Shown here piece by piece: positions 49,968 through 58,446 of a DNA stretch of 64,000 nt (position 1 is its first letter; every line of letters begins with the position of its first letter). The position numbers and the translations under genes were made by a program. Below the pieces are notes generated by a model. That model saw only the letters and a list, made by a program, of their open reading frames with translations, ran no database searches and was not told the origin of the DNA. This DNA is from Hymenobacter cellulosivorans (GTDB lineage Bacteria > Bacteroidota > Bacteroidia > Cytophagales > Hymenobacteraceae), in the NCBI RefSeq assembly GCF_022919135.1, contig NZ_CP095049.1:3228501-3292500 (forward strand). The letters run 5' to 3'.

Positions 49968-50600
49968 CTACAGCGGCACGACGGTGGGCACGGGCGCGTC
50001 GGTGAAAAAGCCCGCGACTTCGCGCACTTCGCCGGCGGGCAGCTCGCCGAGGTGAATGTCGCCGATGCGGACCCGCACCAGGCGCAGCGTGGGGAAGCCC
50101 ACGGCGGCCGTCATCTTGCGCACCTGCCGGAATTTGCCCTCGGTGACGATGATGGAAACCCAGCTGGTGGGCCCGTGCCGGTCGTCGCGAATTTTGCGGC
50201 CCCGGGCCCCCAGGTTGGGTGCCGTTTCGAGGCGGAAGGCCCGGCAGGGCAGGGTCTGGTACTTGTCGCCGTGCAGCCCGATTTCAACGCCCTGCTGGAG
50301 CTGGGTTACGGCCTCATCGGTTATCAGGCCGTCGACCTGGGCGTAGTATTCCTTCTCCACCGATTTGGCCCGGATTCGTTCGCTGACTTTGCCATCGGTG
50401 GTGAGCAGCAGCAGGCCCTCACTGGCTTCGTCGAGGCGGCCGATGGACATGGTGCCGACGGGAAAGTCGTGGAGCAAACCCAGCAGCTTCTTCTTTTTCA
50501 GCTCGCACACAAACTGGCTCATGTAGCCAAAAGGCTTGTGGACGATAAAGTGGCGGTGGGCAACGACTTCGTCAGATTCTATTTCTTGTTCGGCAAGCAT
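49968..50600 (-). CDS. rRNA pseudouridine synthase, RluE/RsuA-like, lacking S4 domain
   Basis: 210 residues from ATG 50600. It begins MLAEQEIESDEVVAHRHFIVHKPFGYMSQF and goes straight into the catalytic domain: GTMSIGRLDEASEGLLLLTTDG with catalytic Asp, KSVEKEYYAQVDG, TSWVSIIVTEGKFRQVRKMTAAVGFPTLRLVRVRIGDI. The absence of an S4 domain is as in RluE, which modifies U2457 of 23S rRNA. A second family member, with S4, lies at 45515. Exact target inferred only. Confidence 0.88.
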   Translation of the reverse strand: MLAEQEIESDEVVAHRHFIVHKPFGYMSQFVCELKKKKLLGLLHDFPVGTMSIGRLDEASEGLLLLTTDGKVSERIRAKSVEKEYYAQVDGLITDEAVTQLQQGVEIGLHGDKYQTLPCRAFRLETAPNLGARGRKIRDDRHGPTSWVSIIVTEGKFRQVRKMTAAVGFPTLRLVRVRIGDIHLGELPAGEVREVAGFFTDAPVPTVVPL

Positions 50601-50653
50601 AGTGAGTAAAGTTGGGGGAAGTAGCGCGAAGCCGGAGCTTCGCGCTACCGGCG

Positions 50654-51718
50654 CTAGTTCTCCTCGGCTAGCCACTGCATGGCCTGGTACTGGCCGGGGC
50701 CCACGAACAGCCGGAGCACTTCATCAACGAGCTTGAGGCCGTTGGCGCTGTTGGTGAGCAGGAGCAGGGTTTCCTTGGTTTCGGGGAAGGTCATGAAGAA
50801 GCCGCGGAAGTCGCCGTTGTCGCCCCAGTGCCACTGGGCCGGGCCGTGGCTGGTGGTGGCCAACCCCAGGCCCCAGGCCCACGCAATATTGGCATCGGTA
50901 GGGGTAAGGGGGGTGGTGCAGCGGGTGGCGGGGTTGGCGGCAGTGGTGAGCAGCTTGGCCGTAGCCGGTTTCAGCCCCTGCCCGCTCATCAGGGCCCGCA
51001 CGAAGCGGCTGTAGTCGGCGGCGGTGGTGAGCAGACTGAAGCCGCCATTGGGCGCCGGGAACCGCTTGATGTCGGTGGGCTTACCGGCTTTATCGTGGCC
51101 GAAGGCGGCATTCTGGTCGAAGCGGGCCTGCCAGGTAAAGGAGCTGTGGGGCATTTTCAGCGGGCCGAATACTTCCTGCTGGGCCAGCTGGTCGAGGGTT
51201 TTGCCGGTAATGTGCTCCAGGGTACGCTGCAGCCACACATAGCCTTCGCCGGAGTAGCTCCAGCAGCTGTCGGGCGCAAATTTCAGGGTGAGCTTGGAGT
51301 TTTTCCAGCTCTCGGCTAGGGGGTAGTCGGCCCAGTTGGGCAGGCCGGTGGTGTGGCCCAGCACCATGCGCGCCGTAATCTTGGCAGCCCGAGGCTCGTC
51401 TGCTACCCGCGGATAGGGAGCGTAGGTCAGCAAAGGCTTGTCGAGGTCGAAGCGACCCTGGTCGTGGAGGCGCAGAGCGGTGTAGGCCAGCACAACTTTT
51501 CCCAGGGAAGCGGCCTGCATAGTAGTCGTAGCCGTCATATCCTGGGCGGTGCCGGCTTGGCGCAACCCAATGCTGTATTGCTTGGTTTCACTCTTTTTGG
51601 TGTAGATCAGCTGCAGGCCGGTGACGTTTTCACGCTTGAGCAGGGCTTGCAGCTCGGCTTGCTGGGCCGTGGCAATGAAGGAACAAAGCAGAAACGCCAG
51701 CGTGAGGAGAGTTTTCAT
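50654..51718 (-). CDS. Serine hydrolase of the beta-lactamase/class C family, secreted
   Basis: 354 residues from ATG 51718; signal peptide MKTLLTLAFLLCSFIATAQ. SxxK motif in MQAASLGKVVLAYTAL (Ser, Lys), YxN-type motif in SCWSYSGEGYVWLQ, and an HxG-type motif in WHWGDNGDFRGFF, the usual class C/penicillin-binding-protein fold. Such genes encode esterases, D-amino peptidases or beta-lactamases; nothing here shows antibiotic resistance. Followed at 53 bases by the pseudouridine synthase on the same strand. Confidence 0.88.
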   Translation of the reverse strand: MKTLLTLAFLLCSFIATAQQAELQALLKRENVTGLQLIYTKKSETKQYSIGLRQAGTAQDMTATTTMQAASLGKVVLAYTALRLHDQGRFDLDKPLLTYAPYPRVADEPRAAKITARMVLGHTTGLPNWADYPLAESWKNSKLTLKFAPDSCWSYSGEGYVWLQRTLEHITGKTLDQLAQQEVFGPLKMPHSSFTWQARFDQNAAFGHDKAGKPTDIKRFPAPNGGFSLLTTAADYSRFVRALMSGQGLKPATAKLLTTAANPATRCTTPLTPTDANIAWAWGLGLATTSHGPAQWHWGDNGDFRGFFMTFPETKETLLLLTNSANGLKLVDEVLRLFVGPGQYQAMQWLAEEN

Positions 51719-51764
51719 AAGCAGCCACTCGGGCCCGGGGTAATAAGGATAGTAAAGGACAATA

Positions 51765-52304
51765 TTAGTGGAAGCTAAGCCAAAGAGCCTGTCCAAAGAG
51801 CAGCACTTCGGCTACGCGCTGCACCAGGCCGCGCCCGGGAAAGCCCGGCACCGACAAAGCCAGCAGGCAGCCAATGAGCAGGCCGAGCTGCACGTTGGCC
51901 GGCACCACGGCCTGAAAGAGCAGTGCGCTTTGGGTTTGATGCAGAAAGAAAATGCCGCCGATATATTCCACCGCCCCGCCCAGGTTGTGCACGGCCTGCT
52001 TGGCCGAGCCGCTGGAAGGTGAGCCAACGTCGCAGGGAAATACCGCCGCTACCACGTAGCCAATACCCAGACACAGCAGCAGGCCCCCCAATGCGGCAGT
52101 ATCGGCCAGCAAGGCGCCCAGCACCAGGCCCGCTCCGACCGGAAAAAACAGCCCCCAGCTTACAGCCCGGCGGTGTAGGGCCCCATCTTCGCCCAACTCA
52201 CTGATGGTGTGGCGCAGGTGCGAGTAGCCCGGCCGCCGAAAACCGAAGTAAACGATGCCGCCTACCAGGTAGATAAGCAGCGCAAGCAGCAGAACGGGCA
52301 GCAT
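51765..52304 (-). CDS. DUF998 membrane protein
   Basis: 179 residues, six hydrophobic segments beginning MLPVLLLALLIYLVGGIVYFG. The periplasmic-side motif GYSHLRHTISELGEDGALHR is the DUF998 hallmark, and AVFPCDVGSPSSGSAKQAVHNLGG continues the family pattern. Function unknown. Its stop lies 46 bases before the serine hydrolase start, likely one transcript. Confidence 0.85.
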   Translation of the reverse strand: MLPVLLLALLIYLVGGIVYFGFRRPGYSHLRHTISELGEDGALHRRAVSWGLFFPVGAGLVLGALLADTAALGGLLLCLGIGYVVAAVFPCDVGSPSSGSAKQAVHNLGGAVEYIGGIFFLHQTQSALLFQAVVPANVQLGLLIGCLLALSVPGFPGRGLVQRVAEVLLFGQALWLSFH

Positions 52305-52348
52305 CCGGGGCAGCGGGTTAGGGCAAGTGAGGTGGCAACCAAGCTAGG

Positions 52349-52918
52349 CTAGTGGGGCTGAGCCGCAAATTCCACTTCGTTCTTTGCCATCTGCGTCAGG
52401 TGGCGCTGGCCGTGCTGGGCCAGGAAATAGAGGTACTCATACACGTTGATTTTGCCCAGGTCATTGACCGACATAGTGGTTTTGTACAGCACGCCCTCCC
52501 CATTTTTTAGCTGGTCGAGGCTAGTCAGGCACTGGCTCAGTTGCTCCTGTAGCTGAGCGCGCACTTCCGGCAGCGGCCGGGTGCCGGTGGGTTCCATGTG
52601 CTCGGGCCGCACCCAGGCAAAGGACTGGTGCCGGCCAATATCGGCCAGCTTTTCCCGCTGAAAAACGTGACTGCCCACCTCGGCTGCCAAGTCGGCGCCG
52701 GGGGCATTGAGCAGGGCTTTGCGGGTGGCTTTGGTAATAAGAATGAGCAGGTAATGATTGGTCAGCCCGATGTGCTCCAGTATTTCGTTTATGGTCCAGC
52801 CGCCGTGTTGCGGGCGGTAGGCGCGCAGCTCGGCTGGTTTGTCAAACCACTGGCTCAGGCTAGCAAAGGTGGTGGTTAGACTTTCCCTGATTTCGGTAAT
52901 CGTGGCCTGGAGCTGCAT
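52349..52918 (-). CDS. DinB-superfamily protein (four-helix metal-binding fold)
   Basis: 189 residues from ATG 52918. DinB/YfiT-like four-helix bundle: TITEIRESLTTTFASLSQWFD, GWTINEILEHIGLTNHYLLILI with one metal His, and YLYFLAQHGQRHLTQMAKNE with two more His. The three-His site is intact. Members include thiol transferases using bacillithiol or mycothiol and many of unknown role. This 'DinB' fold is unrelated to the polymerase gene at 1319. Minus-strand TACCTTCG upstream (~52958) resembles a -7 box. Confidence 0.85.
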   Translation of the reverse strand: MQLQATITEIRESLTTTFASLSQWFDKPAELRAYRPQHGGWTINEILEHIGLTNHYLLILITKATRKALLNAPGADLAAEVGSHVFQREKLADIGRHQSFAWVRPEHMEPTGTRPLPEVRAQLQEQLSQCLTSLDQLKNGEGVLYKTTMSVNDLGKINVYEYLYFLAQHGQRHLTQMAKNEVEFAAQPH

Positions 52919-52972
52919 AAGGAGTAAGTAGACGGAATGCTGACCGGAAGCCGAAGGTAGCCAAAAAGCACA

Positions 52973-53000
52973 GCGGGCCGCCCCAACTGGGGCGGCCCGC
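52973..53000 (-). terminator. GC-rich hairpin downstream of yebC
   Basis: GCGGGCCGCCCC / GGGGCGGCCCGC around AACT. On the minus strand it is followed by TGTGCTTTTT. It lies 85 bases after the yebC stop. Confidence 0.6.
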
Positions 53001-53084
53001 ACGTACAGAACTGCGAATCGGCTACGAAATCTGACTAGTCCTCAGCATCCGTCGAAACGAAGGCCGGCGTAACCAATCCGTGGT

Positions 53085-53819
53085 CTAGCCCAGCGTGTGG
53101 TACACGGCCTGCACATCGTCGTCCTCTTCGAACTTCTCAATCAGGTTCATCACCTCTTCCAGCTGCTCGCCTTCCAGGGTTACGGTCGTGTTGGGGATGC
53201 GCTGCAGGTTGGCCGATACCACGTTGAGACCTTTTTCTTCCAGGGCTTTCTGCATCTGGCCGAAGTCGGTGAAGGCGGTTTCCACCACGATGAAGTCTTT
53301 TACGGCACCGTGCTCGTCTTCCTCCTGGTCGGCGTACACGTCTTCGGCGCCGGCATCAATGAGCTCCAGCTCCAGCTCGTCGAGGTCGAGGCCCTCGGCG
53401 GCGAGGCGGAACACGCCCTTGCGGGTGAAGGTGTAGTCGGAGGAGCCGGCCGTACCCAGGGCGCCGTTGCCGCGGTTGAAGTACATGCGCACGTTGGCTA
53501 CGGTGCGGGTCGGGTTGTCGGTGGCGGTTTCGATTACGACGGCCACGCCGTGGGGCGCGTAGCCCTCGTACACCACTTCCTGGTAGTCTTTTTCCTCCTT
53601 GCTGCTAGCCCGCTTGATGGCGGCTTCCACGCGGTCCTTGGGCATGTTGACGCCCTTGGCGTTCTGCATGGCCGTGCGCAGGCGGGAGTTGGTATCCGGG
53701 TTAGGGCCCGATTCCTTCACGGCCATCACGATTTCCCGGCCGATGCGGGTAAAGTCCTTGGACATCTTGTCCCAGCGCTTCATCTTCCGGCCTTTGCGGA
53801 ATTCAAATGCTCTTCCCAT
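53085..53819 (-). CDS. YebC/PmpR-family protein (TACO1-like)
   Basis: 244 residues. Typical start MGRAFEFRKGRKMKRWDKMSKDFTRIGREI, then MQNAKGVNMPKDRVEAAIKRA, YEGYAPHGVAVVIE and TDNPTRTVANVRMYFNRGNGALGTAGSSDYTF. Acidic C-terminus EKFEEDDDVQAVYHTLG. Long annotated as a transcriptional regulator; TACO1 and YebC homologues also act on ribosomes at difficult motifs such as polyproline. Either role is possible here. Confidence 0.95.
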   Translation of the reverse strand: MGRAFEFRKGRKMKRWDKMSKDFTRIGREIVMAVKESGPNPDTNSRLRTAMQNAKGVNMPKDRVEAAIKRASSKEEKDYQEVVYEGYAPHGVAVVIETATDNPTRTVANVRMYFNRGNGALGTAGSSDYTFTRKGVFRLAAEGLDLDELELELIDAGAEDVYADQEEDEHGAVKDFIVVETAFTDFGQMQKALEEKGLNVVSANLQRIPNTTVTLEGEQLEEVMNLIEKFEEDDDVQAVYHTLG

Positions 53820-53823
53820 CTAT

Positions 53824-53996
53824 GTGAAATTGTGAAATGGTGATGTGGTGAGTTGTTGTTGGGTGAGCCTAGGCTCAGAAAGGGGCCGCAAGTTAGCAGA
53901 AAGGGCGGCCGGGCGCAATTAGTGAAGTAGGTAAATGGGTAGCCCGGAAACTACTGCAAGTCGCAAACTCACCATTTCACAAACTCATCATTTCAC
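53824..53996. repeat. Imperfect inverted repeats of GTGAAATGGTGA-type sequence
   Basis: 31-base blocks at 53824-53854 and 53966-53996 are reverse complements at 24 of 31 positions, built from GTGAAAT/GGTGA words. They flank the upstream region of yebC. Such low-complexity repeats look dispersible, but I see only this pair in the window. Confidence 0.4.
53888..53895 (-). promoter_or_regulatory. Putative -7 box TAACTTGC for yebC
   Basis: Minus-strand TAACTTGC, 69 bases before the yebC start codon. Confidence 0.4.
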
Positions 53997-53999
53997 TAT

Positions 54000-54467
54000 C
54001 TAATCCGCCCGTAGCGTGTAGATGCCCTTGTTGCCGGCTGGGTAGCCGATGAGTGTGAGCGTCAGGGTGCGGGCTTTGGGCTGGAAGCGGAAAGCGCCCT
54101 GGTCCACGCGGGGCTGGCCTTTGCTGTCGGTGTAGCTAAAGGTGATTTGGTCGCCGGAGAAGGTGAAGCGGCCATCCTGGTTGAAGTTTATCACCCCGCC
54201 GTTGCCCGAGAGCTGCAGGCGTTTCTGGTAGGTGCCGTCGGGGTGCAGGGTCAGGGTGCCACCCACGCCCTTGGCTTCCATGGGCTTGGCGCTGGTTTCC
54301 TTGTCGACGATGGAGTAGGAGAGGTAGGTGTAGGACGTGAAAAACGAGGCGCTGAGCACGGGAGGCTTGGCCGCGGCCGGAGCCGGCGCGGGCTGCTGGG
54401 CCCGGGCGGCCGGGCCGCTGAGCAGCAGCAGGGTAGTAGCGCCGAGCAAAAGAAAACGGTACATCAT
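54000..54467 (-). CDS. Secreted hypothetical protein (lipocalin-like beta-barrel possible)
   Basis: 155 residues from ATG 54467 or the next ATG (54464). Signal peptide MYRFLLLGATTLLLLSGPAARAQ, an Ala/Pro linker, then a strand-rich domain: TYLSYSIVDKETSAKPMEAKGVGGTLTLHPDGTYQKRLQLSGNG, GRFTFSGDQITFSYTDSKG, FRFQPKARTLTLTLIGYP. The pattern of L-x-F/x-DG-x-Y and G-x-I-x-F strands resembles lipocalin-like sensors of Bacteroidota, but the family is unproven. Divergent from the ureohydrolase gene. Confidence 0.65.
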   Translation of the reverse strand: MMYRFLLLGATTLLLLSGPAARAQQPAPAPAAAKPPVLSASFFTSYTYLSYSIVDKETSAKPMEAKGVGGTLTLHPDGTYQKRLQLSGNGGVINFNQDGRFTFSGDQITFSYTDSKGQPRVDQGAFRFQPKARTLTLTLIGYPAGNKGIYTLRAD

Positions 54468-54586
54468 TGGGGCAAGATACAACGGAAGGTGAGGCCGCGC
54501 CAGGGCAGCAAGTCGGGCGCAAATGCAAAGATCAAGCTACATTTCGCCGTTTTCTACCCCGTTGCTTACCCAATTTGCCCGCTGCC

Positions 54587-55495
54587 ATGCCCACGTTTTT
54601 GCGCGAATTAATCCGCCCCGCCACCGAGCTGCCCCAAGCCGATGTCTGCCTGGTAGGTCTGCCCCTCGACTTTGGTACCGTGCTGGAAGGCGGCCGGGCC
54701 GGAGCCGTTCACGCCCCCGACGCCATTCGGCGGGAGCTACGCCGCTACCACAAAACCTACAACCTGGAGCACAACGTGGACCTTTCCGGCCTGCGTATCG
54801 CCGATGCCGGCAACCTGGGCTTGCACGAGCCGGACCATACCGCGAACCACGCCACCATCCGGCAGCGCCTGGGCGAGCTGCTGGCGCAGTACCCGCGGGT
54901 CGTGGTGCTAGGCGGAAGCCACGATGGCACCTACAGCACCGTGCGCGGCCTTTTCGACGCCACCGGCTCCCAGCCCGTGGGCGGCATCAACCTCGATGCC
55001 CACGCCGACGTGAAAGACAAGCCCGCCGTTATCAGCAGCGGCACACCCTTCGGCAAGCTCCTGCGGGAAAACGTGCTGGCCGGCCCGCGCTTCACCGAGC
55101 TGGGGCTGCATTCCAACCTCAATACCAAGGAAGATATCGACTTTCTGCACCAGCAGCACGCTACCATTGTGCCCCTGGCCCACGTGCAGCAAAATGGCAT
55201 GCCGCTGTTTATGGAGCGGGCCCTGCAGCGGGCTATTGCCCAGGGGCCGGCCTTCGTCAGCTTCGACATTGATGGGTGCGCCGAAGCCTTTGCCCCGGCC
55301 GTGTCGGCGCCCAGCGCCGATGGATTTACGCCCCGACAGGCTGTGGAAGCGGCTTTTTTGGCCGGCTGCCAAACTCAGGTGCGCTTATTCGAAGTAGTAG
55401 AGCTGAACCCGGTGTTTGACCGCGACAACCAGACGGCTCGCCTGGCTGCTACCATCATTACTGCGTTCCTGACCGGCGTGGCGAAAGAAAAGTAG
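54587..55495 (+). CDS. Arginase/agmatinase/formimidoylglutamase-family hydrolase
   Basis: 302 residues from ATG 54587. Binuclear Mn ligands: His in LGGSHDGT, Asp-His-Asp in INLDAHADVKD, and Asp-Asp in SFDIDGCAEAFAPAVSAP. SSGTPFGKLL and GFTPRQAVEAAF also fit. A histidine-degradation formimidoylglutamase (HutG) is the best guess because urocanate hydratase lies 5 kb downstream on the same strand, but agmatinase or another ureohydrolase is possible. The frame opens at 54467, upstream of a plausible start, so 54587 is chosen. Confidence 0.85.
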   Translation: MPTFLRELIRPATELPQADVCLVGLPLDFGTVLEGGRAGAVHAPDAIRRELRRYHKTYNLEHNVDLSGLRIADAGNLGLHEPDHTANHATIRQRLGELLAQYPRVVVLGGSHDGTYSTVRGLFDATGSQPVGGINLDAHADVKDKPAVISSGTPFGKLLRENVLAGPRFTELGLHSNLNTKEDIDFLHQQHATIVPLAHVQQNGMPLFMERALQRAIAQGPAFVSFDIDGCAEAFAPAVSAPSADGFTPRQAVEAAFLAGCQTQVRLFEVVELNPVFDRDNQTARLAATIITAFLTGVAKEK

Positions 55496-55554
55496 ATATC
55501 TGTTAGTTTTTGGCCGCTGTTTATTAGATAGTTGTGATTTTATTCGCGAGAAGT

Positions 55555-55590
55555 ACGAAATAATTCGTGTTTAACTACGAAATATTTCGT
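55555..55590. promoter_or_regulatory. Two 14-bp palindromes 22 bp apart upstream of the DUF4097 cluster
   Basis: ACGAAATAATTCGT (55555-55568) and ACGAAATATTTCGT (55577-55590); the second is a perfect palindrome and the first differs only at its centre. Their 22-bp spacing (two turns) suits cooperative repressor dimers. They lie 73-108 bases before the ATG at 55663. Confidence 0.6.
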
Positions 55591-55662
55591 TGGTTGCGCA
55601 GCGGTTGCCCTTCGGGCCTCGTCCTTTGGGCACTGCATCAACTTTCAACCACCTTCCGCACC

Positions 55663-56469
55663 ATGAAAAAGCTCCTACCCATCCTCTGGCTCAGCGCCGC
55701 TTCCCTGACGGCCACTGCCCAAACGGCCCCCACGTTCACCTCCACTTGCAGCGACGGTAAGTACTACAACAGCGGGCAGGAGCGGTACTGCGAAACCCGT
55801 GACCTGGTAGTGGCCGCGCCGAAATCGGGGCCGCTGGTAGTGGATGGGCAGCAGAACGGCAGCATCAGCGTGAAAAGCTGGGCCGGCAAGGATGTACGGG
55901 TGCGGGCCCGCGTCACGACCTGGGGCCCCGATGAAGCCGCTGCCAAGGCCAAGTCGGCCGACGTGCAGATTTCTACTATCAACAGCCGGTTACAGGCCAA
56001 TGGTCCCACCACCGAGGGCGAAACCACCTGGGCCGTGAGCTACGAAATTTTCGTGCCCGAGAAAATGGCCCTTGACCTGAAAACCCACAACGGCAGCATC
56101 AGCCTCAAAGACGTGCGCGGCCCGGTGACTTTCGCGGCCCTGAACGGCTCGGTGACGGTCAGTGGCTCGGGCGGCGACGTGAAAGGCCGCACCCAGAACG
56201 GCTCGTTGAACATCACCCTGGCCGGCAAAAAGTGGGAAGGCAAAGGTCTGGACCTGACCACCCAAAACGGCTCCATTCGGTGGAAGCTGCCCGCCGACTA
56301 CTCTGCCCAGCTCATCAGCAGCACCGTCAACGGCAGAGTCGATACCGACTTTGGCAACTCCGTGTCGGGCAAAATCGGGCGCGACATTGCCGTGCGCCTG
56401 GGCAAAGGCGGGGTGCCGGTAAAGGCCGTGACTACCAACGGCGGCATTTCGGTGCGCCGCGCCGAGTAA
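55663..56469 (+). CDS. DUF4097-family secreted beta-strand repeat protein, copy 1
   Basis: 268 residues from ATG 55663; signal peptide MKKLLPILWLSAASLTATAQ. First of three adjacent paralogues. After a short domain with two Cys (TSTCSDGKYYNSGQERYCETRDL) it has repeated turns of N-G-(S/G)-(I/V/L): QNGSISVKSW, HNGSISLKDV, LNGSVTVSG, QNGSLNITL, VNGRVDTDF and TNGGISVRRAE, a DUF4097 beta-helix-like array. Probably a periplasmic or surface protein; function unknown. The frame extends upstream over the palindromes at 55555, which are more likely regulatory. Confidence 0.82.
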   Translation: MKKLLPILWLSAASLTATAQTAPTFTSTCSDGKYYNSGQERYCETRDLVVAAPKSGPLVVDGQQNGSISVKSWAGKDVRVRARVTTWGPDEAAAKAKSADVQISTINSRLQANGPTTEGETTWAVSYEIFVPEKMALDLKTHNGSISLKDVRGPVTFAALNGSVTVSGSGGDVKGRTQNGSLNITLAGKKWEGKGLDLTTQNGSIRWKLPADYSAQLISSTVNGRVDTDFGNSVSGKIGRDIAVRLGKGGVPVKAVTTNGGISVRRAE

Positions 56470-56580
56470 ACCCGTCTTTTTCAAGCCGGTCAGGCAACGG
56501 TTTGCCGCTGACTTGCTTCTACCATGTTGCTGCCGCTCCGGCGGCTACTTCACTTGTTCACCACGTTACGTTTCTGAGCT

Positions 56581-57390
56581 ATGAAATCTTTCTCCACGGC
56601 CCTGCTGCTGACCCTGGCCTCCTTGTCAGCCTACGCCCAAACTACGCCCGCCTTCACCTCGACCTGCAAAGAAGGCAGCACCTACACCAGTCCCAACAGC
56701 ACCAAGCGCTACTGCGAAACCCGCGACCTGACCATGCCCAGTCCCGGCAAGCAGACCCTAACTATTGATGGCGAGGCCAACGGCGGCATTACCGTCAAGG
56801 GTTGGGACGGCAACCAGGTATTGGTGCGGGCCAGGGTGAGCACCTGGAGCAAAACCGACGCCGACGCCGAGCAGCTGGCCAAAAAAGTTACGGTGAAGGC
56901 CGAAGGCAACAAGCTGCGCGCCGACGGCCCCAGCCAAAACGACCAGGGCTGGGCGGTGAGCTACGAGGTATTTGTTCCCCGTACCACGGCCCTGGCCCTG
57001 AATACCGTCAACGGCGGCATCAACCTACAGGACCTGGATTCCAGCGTTAAGTTCTCGGCCGTGAACGGGGGCGTAAACCTGAGCAATGTAGGTGGGCAGG
57101 TGAAGGGCAGCACCGTCAACGGAGGCCTGCACATCAAGCTGGCCGGTACCAAGTGGAACGGCGAGGGGCTCGACGTGGAAACCACCAACGGCGGCATTAC
57201 CTGGGACGTGCCCAAAAACTACTCGGCCAAGCTGTTCACCAGCACTACTATGGGTTCCATCAAAGCCGATAACCTCACGGTTACCAAGTCGGGCTTTATG
57301 CACAAGGAAATTGCGGCCAACCTCGGCCAGGGCGGTGCTCCGGTGCGGGCCGTAACGGTCAACGGCGGCATCAAGGTCAACCGGGAATAG
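56581..57390 (+). CDS. DUF4097-family secreted beta-strand repeat protein, copy 2
   Basis: 269 residues; signal peptide MKSFSTALLLTLASLSAYAQ. Same layout as copy 1: FTSTCKEGSTYTSPNSTKRYCETRDLTMP, then NGGI turns (ANGGITVKGWDGNQVLVRARVSTW, VNGGINLQDL, VNGGVNLSNVGGQVKG, TNGGITWDVPKNYSAKL, VNGGIKVNRE). Its spacer from copy 1 is 111 bases. A terminator at 57410 follows, so copy 3 probably has separate expression. Confidence 0.85.
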   Translation: MKSFSTALLLTLASLSAYAQTTPAFTSTCKEGSTYTSPNSTKRYCETRDLTMPSPGKQTLTIDGEANGGITVKGWDGNQVLVRARVSTWSKTDADAEQLAKKVTVKAEGNKLRADGPSQNDQGWAVSYEVFVPRTTALALNTVNGGINLQDLDSSVKFSAVNGGVNLSNVGGQVKGSTVNGGLHIKLAGTKWNGEGLDVETTNGGITWDVPKNYSAKLFTSTTMGSIKADNLTVTKSGFMHKEIAANLGQGGAPVRAVTVNGGIKVNRE

Positions 57391-57409
57391 TACCGTACGT
57401 CCGGCTTTC

Positions 57410-57446
57410 AAAGCGGCGTTAGCTTCGGCTGGGGCCGCTTTTTGCT
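57410..57446 (+). terminator. Intrinsic terminator after DUF4097 copy 2
   Basis: AAAGCGGC / GCCGCTTT stem with a 16-base loop followed by TTTGC, 20 bases after the stop. Confidence 0.6.
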
Positions 57447-57549
57447 TTTATAAGCACCAAATCAGCCCGGCCGGCAACTATTCCCGCCCAATTCGGCTTG
57501 TGGGCAAAACGGCCTGCTGCTGGCCGCTGCTTTTTTCGCTTTGCCCCGC

Positions 57550-58350
57550 ATGAAAATTCCGTTTCTCGGCCTGCTCCTGAGTGTGGCTACCTACGCCGCC
57601 CAGGCCCAAACCGCGCCCGTCTTCACCACCACCTGCGGCGACGGCACCTTCACCAGCAGCAGCAGTAAGCGCTTCTGCGAAACCCGCGACAAAATCCTGC
57701 CCGCCCCGGCCGAGGGCATTACCATCGATGGGCGCGCCAATGGCGGCATCACCGTCAAGGGCTGGGACGGCAAAGACATCCGGGTGCGGGCCAAGATTCT
57801 GGCCTGGGGCAAAAACGACGAGGAGGCCCGGCAGCTGGGCCGCAGCGTCGTGATTATGGCCAAAGACTACACCCTGCGGGCCGAGAGTTCCCAGCCCGGG
57901 GAGCTGGGCTGGGCCGTGAGCTATGAGGTATTCGTGCCCCGCTCCATGCCCCTGACCTTGCGCACGCTCAACGGTGGCATCAACCTGAGCGACCTGCTGG
58001 GCCCGGTTACTTTTGAGGCGGCCAACGGCGGTATTTCGCTCGTCAACGTGGGCGGCAGCGTGAAGGGACGCACCGTCAACGGCGGGGTGAAAATCAAGCT
58101 GGCCGGCCCCAAGTGGGTAGGAGAGGGCCTCGACGTAGAAACCCAGAACGGCAGCATCACCTGGGACCTGCCCAAAAACTACTCGGCCCGGCTGTTTGCC
58201 GCCACCACCATTGGCACCATCAGCGCCGGCAAGCTGCCCGTCACCAGCTCAGCCACCCTCCAGAAAGTGGTAACGGCTACGCTCGGTCAGGGTGGGGCTC
58301 CGCTCAAAGCCGTAACCACCAAGGGTAGCATCAAGCTCACCCAGCTGTAA
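57550..58350 (+). CDS. DUF4097-family secreted beta-strand repeat protein, copy 3
   Basis: 266 residues from ATG 57550 (an in-frame TTG lies at 57541). Signal peptide MKIPFLGLLLSVATYAAQAQ. Shares with copies 1 and 2 the two-Cys start (TTTCGDGTFTSSSSKRFCETRDKILP), WAVSYEVFVPRSMPLTLRTLNGGINL, GGSVKGRTVNGGVKIKLAGPKWVGEGLDVETQNGSITWDLPKNYSARLF. Closer to copy 2 than to copy 1 in these words. The triplication is tandem and all three frames are open. Confidence 0.85.
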   Translation: MKIPFLGLLLSVATYAAQAQTAPVFTTTCGDGTFTSSSSKRFCETRDKILPAPAEGITIDGRANGGITVKGWDGKDIRVRAKILAWGKNDEEARQLGRSVVIMAKDYTLRAESSQPGELGWAVSYEVFVPRSMPLTLRTLNGGINLSDLLGPVTFEAANGGISLVNVGGSVKGRTVNGGVKIKLAGPKWVGEGLDVETQNGSITWDLPKNYSARLFAATTIGTISAGKLPVTSSATLQKVVTATLGQGGAPLKAVTTKGSIKLTQL

Positions 58351-58370
58351 AACCTTACGAGTTGAAAAGC

Positions 58371-58406
58371 ACAAAGCCGCGCCAGCAACTGCTGGCACGG
58401 CTTTGT
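58371..58406. terminator. Strong terminator after DUF4097 copy 3
   Basis: ACAAAGCCG-c-GCCAGCA / TGCTGGC-a-CGGCTTTGT, 16 pairs around two unpaired bases, between convergent genes. Confidence 0.75.
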
Positions 58407-58446
58407 CTTATAAAGAAGTTATTGGGCCGCAACTACTACCCGTCGG

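Noticed and set aside
50654..51718. Antibiotic-resistance beta-lactamase
   Set aside because: SxxK, YxG and HxG-like motifs only show the fold. Most class-C-like proteins in Bacteroidota are esterases or peptidases, and nothing nearby suggests resistance.
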